Shown: positions 33,928-43,722, counted from the stretch's first letter. The stretch is 64,000 bases of DNA from Sedimenticola selenatireducens (GCF_007625115.1 NZ_VMNH01000016.1:121962-185961), one strand, 5' to 3'. A program made the numbers and translations. The notes: a model not told the origin generated them from the sequence alone.

Positions 33928-34191
33928 TTAATCTTCGTGGACGTCAAATTGACGATCCAATTGGTTCATTTTGTAGGCGTAGAAAAAGATCAACACCAGG
34001 AATACGATCATGGAGCCCTGTTGTGCAAACCAGAATCCAAGGTCAGTTCCACCGACGGCGATGCCCGACAACATAGGGCGAAGTATGATGCCGAAACCGT
34101 ATGAACATACGGCCCAGATCACCAGGCAAATCGTAATGAGTCTGACATTGGCCTTCCAATAGGCCATTCCAGACGTATCTTGTGTACTCAT
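33928..34191 (-). CDS. DUF4212 symporter small subunit
   Basis: An 87-residue protein with two membrane segments (about 15-36 and 50-70), matching the small subunit that accompanies VC_2705-family symporters. GGAGG stands seven bases before its ATG. It begins the operon and ends 15 bases before the large-subunit gene. The small protein probably stabilises or gates the transporter. Confidence 0.92.
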   Translation of the reverse strand: MSTQDTSGMAYWKANVRLITICLVIWAVCSYGFGIILRPMLSGIAVGGTDLGFWFAQQGSMIVFLVLIFFYAYKMNQLDRQFDVHED

Positions 34192-34554
34192 CGTTTAAGT
34201 CCTCCGGATTATTAGTAGTACGCGTTCGTTTCTACTCCGTGGCCCAGCCAACTACAGATGCATCATAGCTGGGACGTGAAGTTGAATTCCATCTGAAACA
34301 CAGATTTGGGAATCCTCCCCTAGCGACCGCGCTTCATTCTGCATTATTTAGGCCAGGAAATACAATTAGTTGTTTTAACAAAGGTTAATAAATGTAGGGT
34401 ATTTTTTGCGATAGGCTTCGAGGATTCGTTTGTTACCCCCGGTAGCGCAATTGTGGGCGGAGTGTGTTACTTGTCGTTACCAAAGGTAACAGATTCTGTG
34501 GATATTGGACTGGCTAGGGGAAGGGTGTGTGGCCAATAGCGAACTGGAATATAC
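34192..34554. promoter_or_regulatory. divergent regulatory region with two GTTACC-N3-GGTARC palindromes
   Basis: These 363 gene-free bases separate the symporter operon (minus) from a Cu/Zn-type permease (plus). Two similar palindromes lie 44 bases apart: GTTACC-CCC-GGTAGC at 34432-34446 and GTTACC-AAA-GGTAAC at 34476-34490. A related inverted repeat, TTAAC-N4-GTTAA, is at 34375-34388. The spacing puts the first two on the same face of the helix. No -35/-10 pair is obvious to me. Confidence 0.5.
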
Positions 34555-35670
34555 TTGAATGCGATGAATGACTTTTTGAATAATAGCCTTGCATTAGCCT
34601 TGGATTCGGCACCCTGGTTGCTGTTTGGTCTGGTGGCGGCCGGTATCATTCGGGCTTGGTTGCCTGTTGAACTGGTAGGGCGATCACTGGGTGGGCGCGG
34701 TGCAGTTCCCGTTATACGGGCCGCGCTTGTTGGGGCGCCTCTGCCGCTCTGCTCTTGTAGTACGTTACCCGCAGCAATCTCATTGCGGCGTGCCGGTGCA
34801 TCAAAGGCCTCGACCACTGCCTTTCTCATTGCTACCCCCGAGACAGGGGTTGATTCTGTGGCGCTCTCCTGGGTATTGCTGGGACCGGTCATGGCGTTGT
34901 TAAGACCGCTGTCGGCGATTATATCTGCCGTTGCAGCCGGTCTGCTGGTGGGGCACATAGAGGATCTTGAGGCAACGCGTGAAGATGCACCCTCCGCATC
35001 GATGCCGGATCTGGCCACAAAGCAAGATGTGGCGTGTGGTTGCTCGGTTACCCAGGCGCCATCCTGTGCGCCGGTAAAACCAGGGTTTTGGGAAAGAACT
35101 GGCGCGGGCCTTCAATATGCCTTTAGTGATCTTCTTGATGATCTGGCACTTTGGTTGTTGCTTGGGCTCTTGGCCGCTGGGCTGGTGGTGACCCTGGTGC
35201 CGCCCAACCTGTTGAGTGAATGGGGGAGTGGTCTGCTCCCCATGCTGCTCATCATGTTGATCTCGGTCCCCATGTATGTCTGTGCTACCGCCAGTACGCC
35301 GTTGGCACATGCGATGCTGTTTGCCGGGGTTTCACCAGGCACTGTCCTGGTATTTTTGTTGGCTGGCCCTGCCAGTAATCTGGCCGGTCTCATGTTGGTA
35401 AAACGAGAATTGGGTATGCGTGCGTTGTGGGCCTATCTGTTTGGTGTAGGCGGTGTTAGCATCCTGCTCGGTCTTATGTTGGATGCTGTGCTGGCCTATT
35501 CCCAGTTTGATCTGTTGGCCGGGCTGGCACTTGTCGGAGAGGATGCCTATGAACTGCCAGTTGTTTTCTCCATGCTGTGTCTGCTGATTCTGTTGGCGAT
35601 GTCAATCCGGCCAGTGCGACGGTACCTGTTACGCGGCAAGGTCAAAGCGGACGGTAGTTGCTGTGGCTGA
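34555..35670 (+). CDS. SO_0444-type Cu/Zn efflux-family permease
   Basis: A 371-residue membrane protein of the DUF318/permease group with two homologous halves of four to five segments. The first half has APLPLCSCSTLPAA (CxC near residue 62), and the second has a metal-like VPMYVCATASTP. A cysteine-bearing loop joins the halves (VACGCSVTQAPSCAP, about 158-172). The C-terminus ends GSCCG. These cysteines fit the SO_0444 family assigned to copper/zinc efflux. The start is either TTG 34555 or ATG 34564; neither has a strong ribosome binding site. A short hairpin terminator follows. Confidence 0.85.
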   Translation: MNAMNDFLNNSLALALDSAPWLLFGLVAAGIIRAWLPVELVGRSLGGRGAVPVIRAALVGAPLPLCSCSTLPAAISLRRAGASKASTTAFLIATPETGVDSVALSWVLLGPVMALLRPLSAIISAVAAGLLVGHIEDLEATREDAPSASMPDLATKQDVACGCSVTQAPSCAPVKPGFWERTGAGLQYAFSDLLDDLALWLLLGLLAAGLVVTLVPPNLLSEWGSGLLPMLLIMLISVPMYVCATASTPLAHAMLFAGVSPGTVLVFLLAGPASNLAGLMLVKRELGMRALWAYLFGVGGVSILLGLMLDAVLAYSQFDLLAGLALVGEDAYELPVVFSMLCLLILLAMSIRPVRRYLLRGKVKADGSCCG

Positions 35671-35689
35671 CAGGGCTATTTTATTTTTA

Positions 35690-35714
35690 GCGCTGCTTCA
35701 ACAGCGCGGTTTTT
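35690..35714 (+). terminator. short Rho-independent terminator
   Basis: The arms GCGCTG and CAGCGC with loop CTTCAA are followed by GG and five T (35710-35714). It lies between the permease and the HIT-fold gene on the same strand; the stem is short, so termination may be partial. Confidence 0.55.
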
Positions 35715-35726
35715 GTTGCGGATGTG

Positions 35727-36752
35727 ATGACTGAAATAGCGCATTTTGATTCTGTGGATGCCTATCAGGAGGCCTTTGTTTCGGGGTTGCGGGTGATGCT
35801 GCAGGGCTATGATGAGCTGGGTGTTTTTATCCTGGTGTTGGCCAATGCCATGATTGATCCTGAGACGTGGGACGCACTATCGGGACCGTTACAAACGAAA
35901 TTTGCTCGGTTATCTTCATTTCATGCTGGCTCGTTGGATGACGCAAAAGATGATCGGATGGTCTTTCAGCAATTGATAGCGTTTGGGTTTGATAAGCTCG
36001 GCCCTATTCGCTTGCGAGAAGCCGGTCCTTGGGAGGTTCAGTTCAATCCTTTGCGGGCACTTCGGCCTGCACGCCTGATACAACAGCAGGTGCAAGGGAT
36101 TTCCGCTCCATTCAATCCCGATGAATTTCATTTTGCCAAACCGTTTTTACGCAAAGAGATCTTCTGGCGAGGTAAGCTGGTCGGTCGTGATGTTTCTCTG
36201 CTCTATAATAAGTTTCCGTTTGTGCAACGACTGGGTCTGCTCGTCCTCGAGCCGCGCGAGGGGCGTCCACAGTTTCTTCAGCGGGCGGATCATGATTACA
36301 GCTGGCGCTTGTTGGATCAGTTGGGCAGGACGCTGCCCGGTGTGGGATTGGGTTACAATAGTTTTGCCGCCTTTGCCTCTGTCAATCATCTCCATTTTCA
36401 TCTGTTTATACGGGATGCCCTGCTGCCCATAGCGGCTGATCTTTGGCAGCACAATGGCGGTGGAGAGCCTTATCCGGCGAGTTGCACTCGCTTTACATCA
36501 TCAGGCGCAGCCTGGGAGTATCTACAGGATCTACATGGGCGCAAGATACCTTATAATCTGGTCATGTACCCTGGGGTGCTTTATGTCTTGCCTCGTCTGC
36601 GGCAGGGTGAGCGATCGATAGCGCCCTGGAGTGGAGGTTATGGTTGGTATGAGATGGCCGGTGGCTGTGTGCCTCAGGGCGAACAATATTTCTCACGGCT
36701 GACTGAGCTGCAACTTGCCGACGAGCTACGGGCGGTTTCAGTTATGCCATGA
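35727..36752 (+). CDS. HIT-superfamily nucleotidyltransferase/phosphorylase-like protein
   Basis: A soluble protein of 341 residues. The histidine triad signature NHLHFHLFIRD (histidines near 221, 223 and 225) belongs to the GalT/Apa/GGP branch of the HIT superfamily, which transfers nucleotide groups through a histidine intermediate. The size and the layout around PFVQRLGLLVLEP resemble GDP-hexose phosphorylase or ATP adenylyltransferase proteins; the substrate cannot be read. ATG 35727 is used (GTG 35724 is adjacent). Its last 11 bases overlap the convergent GGDEF-EAL gene. Position after a permease on the same strand is probably accidental. Confidence 0.75.
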   Translation: MTEIAHFDSVDAYQEAFVSGLRVMLQGYDELGVFILVLANAMIDPETWDALSGPLQTKFARLSSFHAGSLDDAKDDRMVFQQLIAFGFDKLGPIRLREAGPWEVQFNPLRALRPARLIQQQVQGISAPFNPDEFHFAKPFLRKEIFWRGKLVGRDVSLLYNKFPFVQRLGLLVLEPREGRPQFLQRADHDYSWRLLDQLGRTLPGVGLGYNSFAAFASVNHLHFHLFIRDALLPIAADLWQHNGGGEPYPASCTRFTSSGAAWEYLQDLHGRKIPYNLVMYPGVLYVLPRLRQGERSIAPWSGGYGWYEMAGGCVPQGEQYFSRLTELQLADELRAVSVMP

Positions 36753-38856
36753 CCTCTTTCATTGCACACTTCAGATGAGGTGCAGGCGCGTGTCGAAACA
36801 GTTTCTCAGCATGCCGATTACTGCGGATCAGATTGCGGATGGTTAAGGGTTGCGGTTCACCAAGGTAGTAACCCTGTATGTAGTTGACGCCAATTGATTC
36901 GAGCTGATCGACCGTATTTTTACACTCCACAAATTCTGCAATAGTCTGTTTCCCCATAATCTGGCCTACCCGAATCATCGCTTTCACCATCGCAAAATCT
37001 TGAGGGTCGGAGATCATATCCCTTACAAAAGAGCCGTCAATCTTCAGATAATCAACTGGAAGCTGTTTGAGGTAGGCGAATGAGGAGAGCCCACTACCAA
37101 AATCATCCAGGGCAAAACGACAGCCGAGTGATCGAAGCGATGCAATGAATTCTCCGGCACGTTCGATATTTGAGATCGCCGCCGTTTCAGTGATTTCGAA
37201 ACAGATTGAGCTGGCGGGGAACAGGGCGTCGCTGAGTCGTTGGGTAATCAGGTCGAGTAAGCCTTTATCACCAATAGAGTAACCTGAGAGATTAATCGAT
37301 ATGATGCCAAATTGATCATCAAAGCGTATGTGATGATTCATCCACTCAAATGTGTTCACTATCACCCAGCGATCAATCGCATTGATTAGGCCGAAGCGCT
37401 CGGCGGCGGGTAAGAATGCGTGTGGAGATATAACACCGGAATCCTGGTTTTTTAGTCTGAGCAATACTTCAATATGCCTTGTCTCGCCCGTATTCTTGGA
37501 GAGGGCAGTAATAGGTTGGAAATAGAGACACATCTGCTCCTGCTCCAGCGCATCGGTCAGCCGGTTAACCCAGCCCATTTCACTAAAACGCTGTTCCAGC
37601 TCGTGATTGCCGGCATCGACAATATGATAGCGATTACGGCCGGTGTCTTTGGCGGTATAGCAGGCGGCATCGGCGGCACTGAGCGCGGTGGTGCTGTTTG
37701 CGGTTGTCCTGTCGATAGGGTAGATGCCAATGCAGGCACTCACTGTGAAGGTCTTGCTTCCCCAGATAAAACGGAAATTTCGGATGGCCTCCAGAAGTTG
37801 ATCGGCCACATGGGTTGAGGCCTCGAGTGCGCAGTTTCTCAGTAGAATGCCAAATTCATCACCGCCTAACCTGGCGAGTGTATCTCCTTTGCGCAGACAG
37901 TAATTGATTACTGCGGTGATGTCCTGCAGCATGGCATCACCCGCTGTGTGGCCGCAGGTGTCGTTGATAACCTTGAACTGATCCAAGTCCAGATAAAACA
38001 GCGTGTGCAACTGCTTTTCTTTCTGGGCACTGATGACTGATTCGCTGACTTGATGCTCGAAAGATTGACGATTAATCAGATGCGTTAATGAGTCGTGCGT
38101 GGCCTGATGGAATATTTGGCGGTTGCGTTCTGTTGTTTGTCGTACCACCAGATAGGCAATTCCTAGGCTCGTGAGTAGCAGTAGTGCAGTCAACCAGATA
38201 AGAAAACTTTCCGTCTGTTGATATTCGTCGCGGCTCTGTTGAATGGCGTTGTCTGCATTCAGCTTGACCCGCTCTATCAGCTGGCTTAAGAGGTTGAATA
38301 TTGCAGTCTGTTCGATCTTTATCTGTTCGGCCAGCGGTTGAGCGCGTTCCTTTGTACTACCTTCCAGCAACAGCGACATTGTGCGTTCGGCGAAAGGGTG
38401 TCCTTGTTGAATGGCAGTCTCAATCTGGTGCAGTAGTTCGCGTTCAGGTTGAATCTTGGTCAGGGCGCTAAAATTGTTACTGAGACTGCGGAAGGTATTC
38501 ATGTGTTGATTAAAGGCACGGTGCTCCGCTGTTCTGAGGTGCAAGTCGGGTTCGTGCATCGCGTTGTAGAGGTTGCCTGCATGATGCTGCAATACATCCC
38601 GCATGCTGTAGACCAGCTCCAGCTTCTGACTGCACAGATCGACCTGGTTGGTGATCGCCTGGTTGGCATTGCCCATCTGGGTGATGGTGATGCTGACTGT
38701 GGCAAGCGCTAGGACCAGGATGGATAGAAAGCCGAGCGTGACAATTAAACCGGTATCACAAAATGACGAGGTACTTCCTGACGTTTTGCAGGTTGGGGAT
38801 AGAATGTCAGAGTGTAATTTTTTTACCGCTTGGACTGCTTTCGATTGTTTACTCAC
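36742..38856 (-). CDS. membrane GGDEF-EAL protein (c-di-GMP turnover)
   Basis: A 704-residue protein. It has membrane segment 1 at about 36-58, a helical periplasmic domain (about 60-212) resembling four-helix-bundle receptors, and membrane segment 2 at about 215-234. The GGDEF domain (about 245-410) has intact GGDEF in ARLGGDEFGILL. The EAL domain (about 430-690) has EVLLR in place of EALLR, with conserved DDFGSG, KIDGSF and E-type residues (AEFVE, QGYYLG). Both activities are plausible. It overlaps the HIT-fold gene tail to tail. The periplasmic sensor ligand is unknown. Confidence 0.92.
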   Translation of the reverse strand: MSKQSKAVQAVKKLHSDILSPTCKTSGSTSSFCDTGLIVTLGFLSILVLALATVSITITQMGNANQAITNQVDLCSQKLELVYSMRDVLQHHAGNLYNAMHEPDLHLRTAEHRAFNQHMNTFRSLSNNFSALTKIQPERELLHQIETAIQQGHPFAERTMSLLLEGSTKERAQPLAEQIKIEQTAIFNLLSQLIERVKLNADNAIQQSRDEYQQTESFLIWLTALLLLTSLGIAYLVVRQTTERNRQIFHQATHDSLTHLINRQSFEHQVSESVISAQKEKQLHTLFYLDLDQFKVINDTCGHTAGDAMLQDITAVINYCLRKGDTLARLGGDEFGILLRNCALEASTHVADQLLEAIRNFRFIWGSKTFTVSACIGIYPIDRTTANSTTALSAADAACYTAKDTGRNRYHIVDAGNHELEQRFSEMGWVNRLTDALEQEQMCLYFQPITALSKNTGETRHIEVLLRLKNQDSGVISPHAFLPAAERFGLINAIDRWVIVNTFEWMNHHIRFDDQFGIISINLSGYSIGDKGLLDLITQRLSDALFPASSICFEITETAAISNIERAGEFIASLRSLGCRFALDDFGSGLSSFAYLKQLPVDYLKIDGSFVRDMISDPQDFAMVKAMIRVGQIMGKQTIAEFVECKNTVDQLESIGVNYIQGYYLGEPQPLTIRNLIRSNRHAEKLFRHAPAPHLKCAMKEVMA

Positions 38857-38979
38857 TTACAAATACTCAGGGTAACTCTCCTTCATTCCCTGAATTTGCT
38901 TGCTCGAACAATAACTGTTAATGCCTTATTTATCCAATGGAATTTTTTAAAGAAGGTTTCTTATGGAAATGAGAGTCGG

Positions 38980-40326
38980 TTACTTCTCCGGCACCTCAAT
39001 GCCATAACTCCGAATGCGTGTGTTTAATGTGGGGCGGGAGATATCCAGAATCTGGGCCGCACGTTTCTTCTCATACCCCGTAAACTGCAGGATATTTTCG
39101 ATATGCTCTTTCTCCAGTTCCTGAATACTCTTGATAAACAACGGCAATCTTTTTTGCGGTGTCGTGCTCTCCAGTTGTAACGTCTCAGGTAGCAGGACGT
39201 CATTGGGCGAGAGCAGGACCGCTCGGCGAAGCGCATTTTCCAGTTCTCGGACATTGCCTGGCCAGGGATAGCTTTTCAACTGGGCCATGGTCTCCTCGGG
39301 TATCATATCGACAGAGCGTCCCATCTCTCGCCGAATTTTTTCCAGGAAGTACTGGACCAATAAGGGGATGTCCTCTTGGCGTTCCCGTAGGGTAGGGAGT
39401 TCGATGGTGACTACCTTCAGCCGATAGTAGAGATCCTGGCGGAACTCTCCCTCGCTTACGAGGGCGGCAAGATCCTTGTTTGTGGCGGTGATAATGCGAA
39501 CATCACTTTTGATCGTCTCATTGCCGCCGACACGTTCAAATTCTCTCTCTTGCAAAAAACGCAGCAGTTTGAGCTGGATGTCTGGTGAGATCTCAGAGAT
39601 CTCATCCAGAAAGAGGGTGCCCCCATGAGCCAGTTCAAACTTCCCCAGTTTCTGTTTTACCGCGCCAGTGAATGACCCTTTTTCATGGCCGAACAGTTCG
39701 CTCTCCAGCACCGCGGGTGCAAGTGCAGAGCAGACCAGCGGGATGAACGGATGATTGCGGTATTGGCCATTGAAGTGGATGGCGCGGGCAACCATCTCCT
39801 TGCCTGTACCGCTTTCACCGTAGAGGAGTACGGAGGCACGCGTATCGGCGACTGCACCAATCGTTTTATAGACCGCCTTCATGGCCTTGCTACGGCCAAC
39901 GATGACATTGGGTTGATAGGTGCACTCGCTGGTTTCACAGAAGGATATGCCCTTCTCAGAGAGGGTCGCCATCTCACTTATCTTAGTAATCACTTCGTCG
40001 AGTTGGTCCAGGTCGAGCGGTTTGCCGAGGTGATCGATCGCCCCAAGTCGAATGGCCTCAATGGCGGTATGCATATCGTCATAGGCGGTGATCATAACCA
40101 CGGGTAGGGCGGGCTTGTGCAGTTTGATCTGTTTGAGTACCTCAAAGCCATCCAATTTAGGAAGGCGCAGATCCAGCAAGACCATATCAACCCTTTCTGC
40201 AAGCGCAATATCAACCCCTTCCTGGCCATCGCCTGCTGTCAGGACCTCGAAACCCTCGTCAATCAGATGCAGTTCCAGGGTGCGGCGAATGGCGCGGTCA
40301 TCGTCTACTATCAAGGCTTTTTTCAT
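38980..40326 (-). CDS. NtrC-family sigma-54-dependent response regulator
   Basis: A 448-residue activator. The receiver domain has D8-D10 and the phospho-acceptor D52 (LLDLRLP). The AAA+ domain has Walker A GESGTGKE, loop GSFTGA (a variant of GAFTGA that contacts sigma-54), Walker B GGTLFLDE, and arginine fingers in the C-terminal part. A Fis-type helix-turn-helix closes the chain (RAAQILDISRPTLNTRI). It overlaps its kinase gene by four bases and is the last gene of the benzoate-ligase/transporter operon. It probably activates the sigma-54-like promoter at the operon's start. Confidence 0.93.
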   Translation of the reverse strand: MKKALIVDDDRAIRRTLELHLIDEGFEVLTAGDGQEGVDIALAERVDMVLLDLRLPKLDGFEVLKQIKLHKPALPVVMITAYDDMHTAIEAIRLGAIDHLGKPLDLDQLDEVITKISEMATLSEKGISFCETSECTYQPNVIVGRSKAMKAVYKTIGAVADTRASVLLYGESGTGKEMVARAIHFNGQYRNHPFIPLVCSALAPAVLESELFGHEKGSFTGAVKQKLGKFELAHGGTLFLDEISEISPDIQLKLLRFLQEREFERVGGNETIKSDVRIITATNKDLAALVSEGEFRQDLYYRLKVVTIELPTLRERQEDIPLLVQYFLEKIRREMGRSVDMIPEETMAQLKSYPWPGNVRELENALRRAVLLSPNDVLLPETLQLESTTPQKRLPLFIKSIQELEKEHIENILQFTGYEKKRAAQILDISRPTLNTRIRSYGIEVPEK

Positions 40327-42161
40327 TGCTCGGTCTCACTGGTATTCGTTGGGCCATCCAGCGGTAACAATACACTAAAACAGGTTCGCTCATTAGGACC
40401 GCTATCCACCGTGATAGTACCTTGATGCCGCAATACAATTCCCTGCAGTGTAGGCAATCCCAGTCCGCCACCCGATACCTTGGTCGTATAGAACGGATCG
40501 AATATCTTCTCAACATCCTCGGTCGGTATACCCTGGCCATTGTCAATGACACGCAGGGAGAGATAGGGGCGGTGTCGGCGTACAATTAATGTCAAATCGC
40601 GCGGAAGATTACTCTCTTCCAGGGATTCAATGGCATTGGAGACCAGATTCAGGATGACCTGCTCGATCTGTTCCGGGTCACAGATCAAGTTGAGTTCGTC
40701 ATTCAGCTGAAGTTCGGTCGTGATCTGAGCATTGCTAAAACGTTGGGAAAAGAGCTGCATTACACGAAGAATGATCGGACTGAGACTGGTCCGTTCCAAT
40801 CTGAGTGGGCGTGCCCTGGCAAAGTCCATCACATCATTGACTAGCCGGTTCAATCTCAGGATCTCTTCTTCAACAATGGTAAAGTGTTCCTCCAGATTGC
40901 CTTCCATTTTTGATCGCTTTCGGATCATCTGAATATTCATTCGTATCGCCGAGAGTGGATTGCGTATCTCGTGTGCCAGCCCGAGGGCCAGATGACCTAT
41001 GGCCGCCAGTTTTTTTGATGCGAGTAGTTCATCAAATGTGGATTCGAGCCGAGATCGAGCCTCGGCCAGGTCACTGGTGCGATGTGCTACCTGTAGCGAA
41101 AGCGTGTGATTCCAGGAGAGCAGCGCGCTGAGAAGAATGAAGGTGCCAGTGAATATCACGACGACCAACGTACCTGAGTAACGCTCCTGTTGCTGCATAA
41201 AGGAACTCAGCAAGGCATCCACTTCGCGCGTTGGGGTTGCAACGCCGAGGGTCCAGAGTCGATTTTCTATACGTACCGGTTGATAGCCGACCAGCTTACT
41301 GACCGATTTATCGGGGTCCGCAGGATCGACAAATTCATAAGTCCCTGTTCCCGGTTTCCCATCCTGCATTGATATAAGCAGATCATAGAGCTTGGGCCAA
41401 CGCGGGAGAAAGGTCTCTTCAAATTCCTTGTCAGTCACCCGGCCAAGCGGATCAACCAGGACAGACTGCTCATTGTTGTCTATCAGCCAGGCATAACCGT
41501 ATTCGCCGATCCTGACCGAGAGTACCTGCCGTTTGGCCAACTTGTCGAAGTTAAGGGTGAACATGGCCACGCCATTGAAATCACCCTGTTTACTGTAGAT
41601 GCCCTGGGCCACAATCAAGGCCTTGTCACCTCTGTTCTGACCGCCTTCCAATCGCATGAACGGGGAGAGGTACATCTGTCCGGGTTTCCCCTTGTCCCGA
41701 GCCCACTGATAGTAATCTCTCCAGGCATAGTTTCGCCCGAGGGTATATTCGTCCGAGGGGTTGATTGCAACCACGGTCCCCTCTTTATCGAACACCACCA
41801 GATCGATAATGTCGGTCTCCATCAGGCTTTCGTACATGCGTTGCAGGCTGTTACTTAAACGCTGTGCTCGTTCCAGTGTAACGCCCTGTTCCTCAAACAG
41901 ACTGGCGACCAGGCTGAGATTACGGCGGAAGGTGGCGAAGGTCTCTTCGATGGAATGGGCGGCTTGTTCAGCCAGGGTGAGTTGCTGTTGATTGTACTGC
42001 TCAAAGAAACGCTTTTGCGCCTCCATTCTTACCGCGTCGGTCGTCTGGAGAATACCAATCAATGCCGCCGTGCTGACGCCGACCAACAGACAGATGGCTA
42101 CCCATAGCCAGAATGGCTTACTGATACTGATTGCGCTGAATAGTCGGTTGATCGGGTGCAT
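40323..42161 (-). CDS. sensor histidine kinase with large periplasmic (dCache-like) domain
   Basis: A 612-residue kinase with membrane segments at about 19-39 and 330-350 enclosing a roughly 290-residue periplasmic domain that looks like a double PAS-type Cache fold (GRNYAWRDYYQWA, YGYAWLIDN). HisKA has the acceptor in GLAHEIRNPLSAI, and HATPase_c shows NLVSNAIES, DNGQGIP and GGGLGL. Cache kinases bind small organic acids directly; with a benzoate ligase and amino-acid/aromatic ABC importer upstream, an aromatic or carboxylate ligand is plausible. The gene starts 83 bases after livF. Confidence 0.92.
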   Translation of the reverse strand: MHPINRLFSAISISKPFWLWVAICLLVGVSTAALIGILQTTDAVRMEAQKRFFEQYNQQQLTLAEQAAHSIEETFATFRRNLSLVASLFEEQGVTLERAQRLSNSLQRMYESLMETDIIDLVVFDKEGTVVAINPSDEYTLGRNYAWRDYYQWARDKGKPGQMYLSPFMRLEGGQNRGDKALIVAQGIYSKQGDFNGVAMFTLNFDKLAKRQVLSVRIGEYGYAWLIDNNEQSVLVDPLGRVTDKEFEETFLPRWPKLYDLLISMQDGKPGTGTYEFVDPADPDKSVSKLVGYQPVRIENRLWTLGVATPTREVDALLSSFMQQQERYSGTLVVVIFTGTFILLSALLSWNHTLSLQVAHRTSDLAEARSRLESTFDELLASKKLAAIGHLALGLAHEIRNPLSAIRMNIQMIRKRSKMEGNLEEHFTIVEEEILRLNRLVNDVMDFARARPLRLERTSLSPIILRVMQLFSQRFSNAQITTELQLNDELNLICDPEQIEQVILNLVSNAIESLEESNLPRDLTLIVRRHRPYLSLRVIDNGQGIPTEDVEKIFDPFYTTKVSGGGLGLPTLQGIVLRHQGTITVDSGPNERTCFSVLLPLDGPTNTSETEQ

Positions 42162-42244
42162 AGTAGTCCCGTCATTCTACACAGAATCAATTTCCGTGTG
42201 TCATGCGATACGCGGCTTACCCGCACCGTATGGCACGTCGTTGA

Positions 42245-42967
42245 TCAAACGCCTAAGAACTGCTTGTGAAGTTCGGGGTTTTCCATCAGCTCACGGGATC
42301 TTCCGTGATAGACCACCTCGCCCTTGTTTAGAATGTAGTTGCGATCACAAATTGGTAACAAGGCATTGATGTCTTTGTCGACGATGATGGACGCTATACC
42401 GGTTGCTTTGATATGCCGGATGACCACCCAGATCTCCAGTCGAATCAAGGGAGCCAACCCTTCAGTTGCCTCATCAAGAATGATCAGGTCAGGGTTCGTC
42501 ATCAGGCCCCGGGCAATGGTCAACATCTGCTGTTCACCGCCCGACAGTTGATTGCCCATGTTGCTGAGTCGTTCTCCCAGTCTTGGGAACAGATCCAGTA
42601 CCCGTTGCAGATTCCACTCGTCGCGACCGTAAGGACCCACGCGAGCGGCCATGGTGAGATTTTCCAGGACAGTGAGATTAGGAAAGATACCCCGGTCCTC
42701 AGGTACAAAGGCAATTCCCTGGCGGATGATCTGGTGCGCACTGAGCTTGCTGACGTCTTTGCCGCGGAGGGTGATGGTGCCCTGGCGTGCGGGTGTCAGG
42801 CCAATTATGGAGCGCAGTGTAGTGGTCTTGCCCATGCCGTTTCGGCCCATCAGACTAACCGTTTCACCCGGTTCGATATGGATATCGATGCCATGCAGGA
42901 TATGACTGTCCCCATAGTAGGTGTGCAGTCCCTCCGCTTCGAGCAGTGATTGTGTGGCCTTTGTCAT
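42245..42967 (-). CDS. LivF-type ABC transporter ATPase
   Basis: A 240-residue ATPase of the branched-chain amino acid (HAAT) group. Walker A is GRNGMGKTT, the signature LSGGEQQM, Walker B LIILDEATEG. It overlaps the LivG-type gene by four bases. With the benzoate-CoA ligase in the same operon, the importer more probably carries an aromatic acid than leucine, as known for hba-type transporters of phototrophs and aromatic degraders. Confidence 0.92.
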   Translation of the reverse strand: MTKATQSLLEAEGLHTYYGDSHILHGIDIHIEPGETVSLMGRNGMGKTTTLRSIIGLTPARQGTITLRGKDVSKLSAHQIIRQGIAFVPEDRGIFPNLTVLENLTMAARVGPYGRDEWNLQRVLDLFPRLGERLSNMGNQLSGGEQQMLTIARGLMTNPDLIILDEATEGLAPLIRLEIWVVIRHIKATGIASIIVDKDINALLPICDRNYILNKGEVVYHGRSRELMENPELHKQFLGV

Positions 42968-43722
42968 GCGGCATCCTCCTGATGGCCAAGGTAGGCATCC
43001 TGTACCGCCTTGCTGTTGCGTATCTGTTCAACATCACCGGTCTCAAGCTCGGCGCCGTCGACCATCACAGTAATCCGATCGGCGAGTGAAAATACGGCAT
43101 CCATATCATGTTCAATCAATATGAGCGTCTGCTCTTTAGCCAGCTCTTTCAGTAGTGCGGTGACCTGTTGTGACTCCTCACTGCCCATGCCGGCAAGCGG
43201 TTCATCGAGTAATAGCAGTTCGGGTTCGGTCGCCAGCATCATGGCAATCTCCAGCTGTCGTTGCTCGCCGTAACTCATGGTGGAAGCAATCTGATTACGT
43301 TTGCTGGAGAGGCCACAAATTTGCAGTGCACGGTCGGCGCGTCGATGCACCTCGCGAAGATGCTTGGCTGGTCGAAAAAAACGCATTGAAGTCAGGAGGC
43401 AGGACTGGGCGCCAATCCAACAATTTTGCAGACAACTAAAGCCCGGAAGGATGTTGGTTTTCTGGAAGCTACGGCCAATGCCAATACGTGAGACCTTCTC
43501 TGGACGGGCATCAGTAATGTCATACCCTTTGAACAAGATGCGGCCGCTACTGGGCAGAAGTTCACCGGACAGCAGATTAATCAGCGTGGTCTTTCCCGCG
43601 CCATTGGGTCCCAGTATGGCGTGTACCTTGCCTCGTTCAAATTCGAGCGAGACATTATCAGTAGCCTTTAACCCACCAAAGTTTTTACACAGATGCTCGG
43701 TGCGGAGAATGATTTCAGACAT
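42964..43722 (-). CDS. LivG-type ABC transporter ATPase
   Basis: A 252-residue ATPase subunit. Walker A is GPNGAGKTT, the signature is SYGEQRQ (variant of LSGGQ), Walker B LLLLDEPLAG, and the C-terminal extension typical of LivG/BCA_ABC_TP is present. The ATG at 43722 is preferred because GGGAGG stands just before it; an upstream in-frame GTG/ATG would overlap livM further. It pairs with the LivF-type ATPase. Confidence 0.92.
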   Translation of the reverse strand: MSEIILRTEHLCKNFGGLKATDNVSLEFERGKVHAILGPNGAGKTTLINLLSGELLPSSGRILFKGYDITDARPEKVSRIGIGRSFQKTNILPGFSCLQNCWIGAQSCLLTSMRFFRPAKHLREVHRRADRALQICGLSSKRNQIASTMSYGEQRQLEIAMMLATEPELLLLDEPLAGMGSEESQQVTALLKELAKEQTLILIEHDMDAVFSLADRITVMVDGAELETGDVEQIRNSKAVQDAYLGHQEDAA

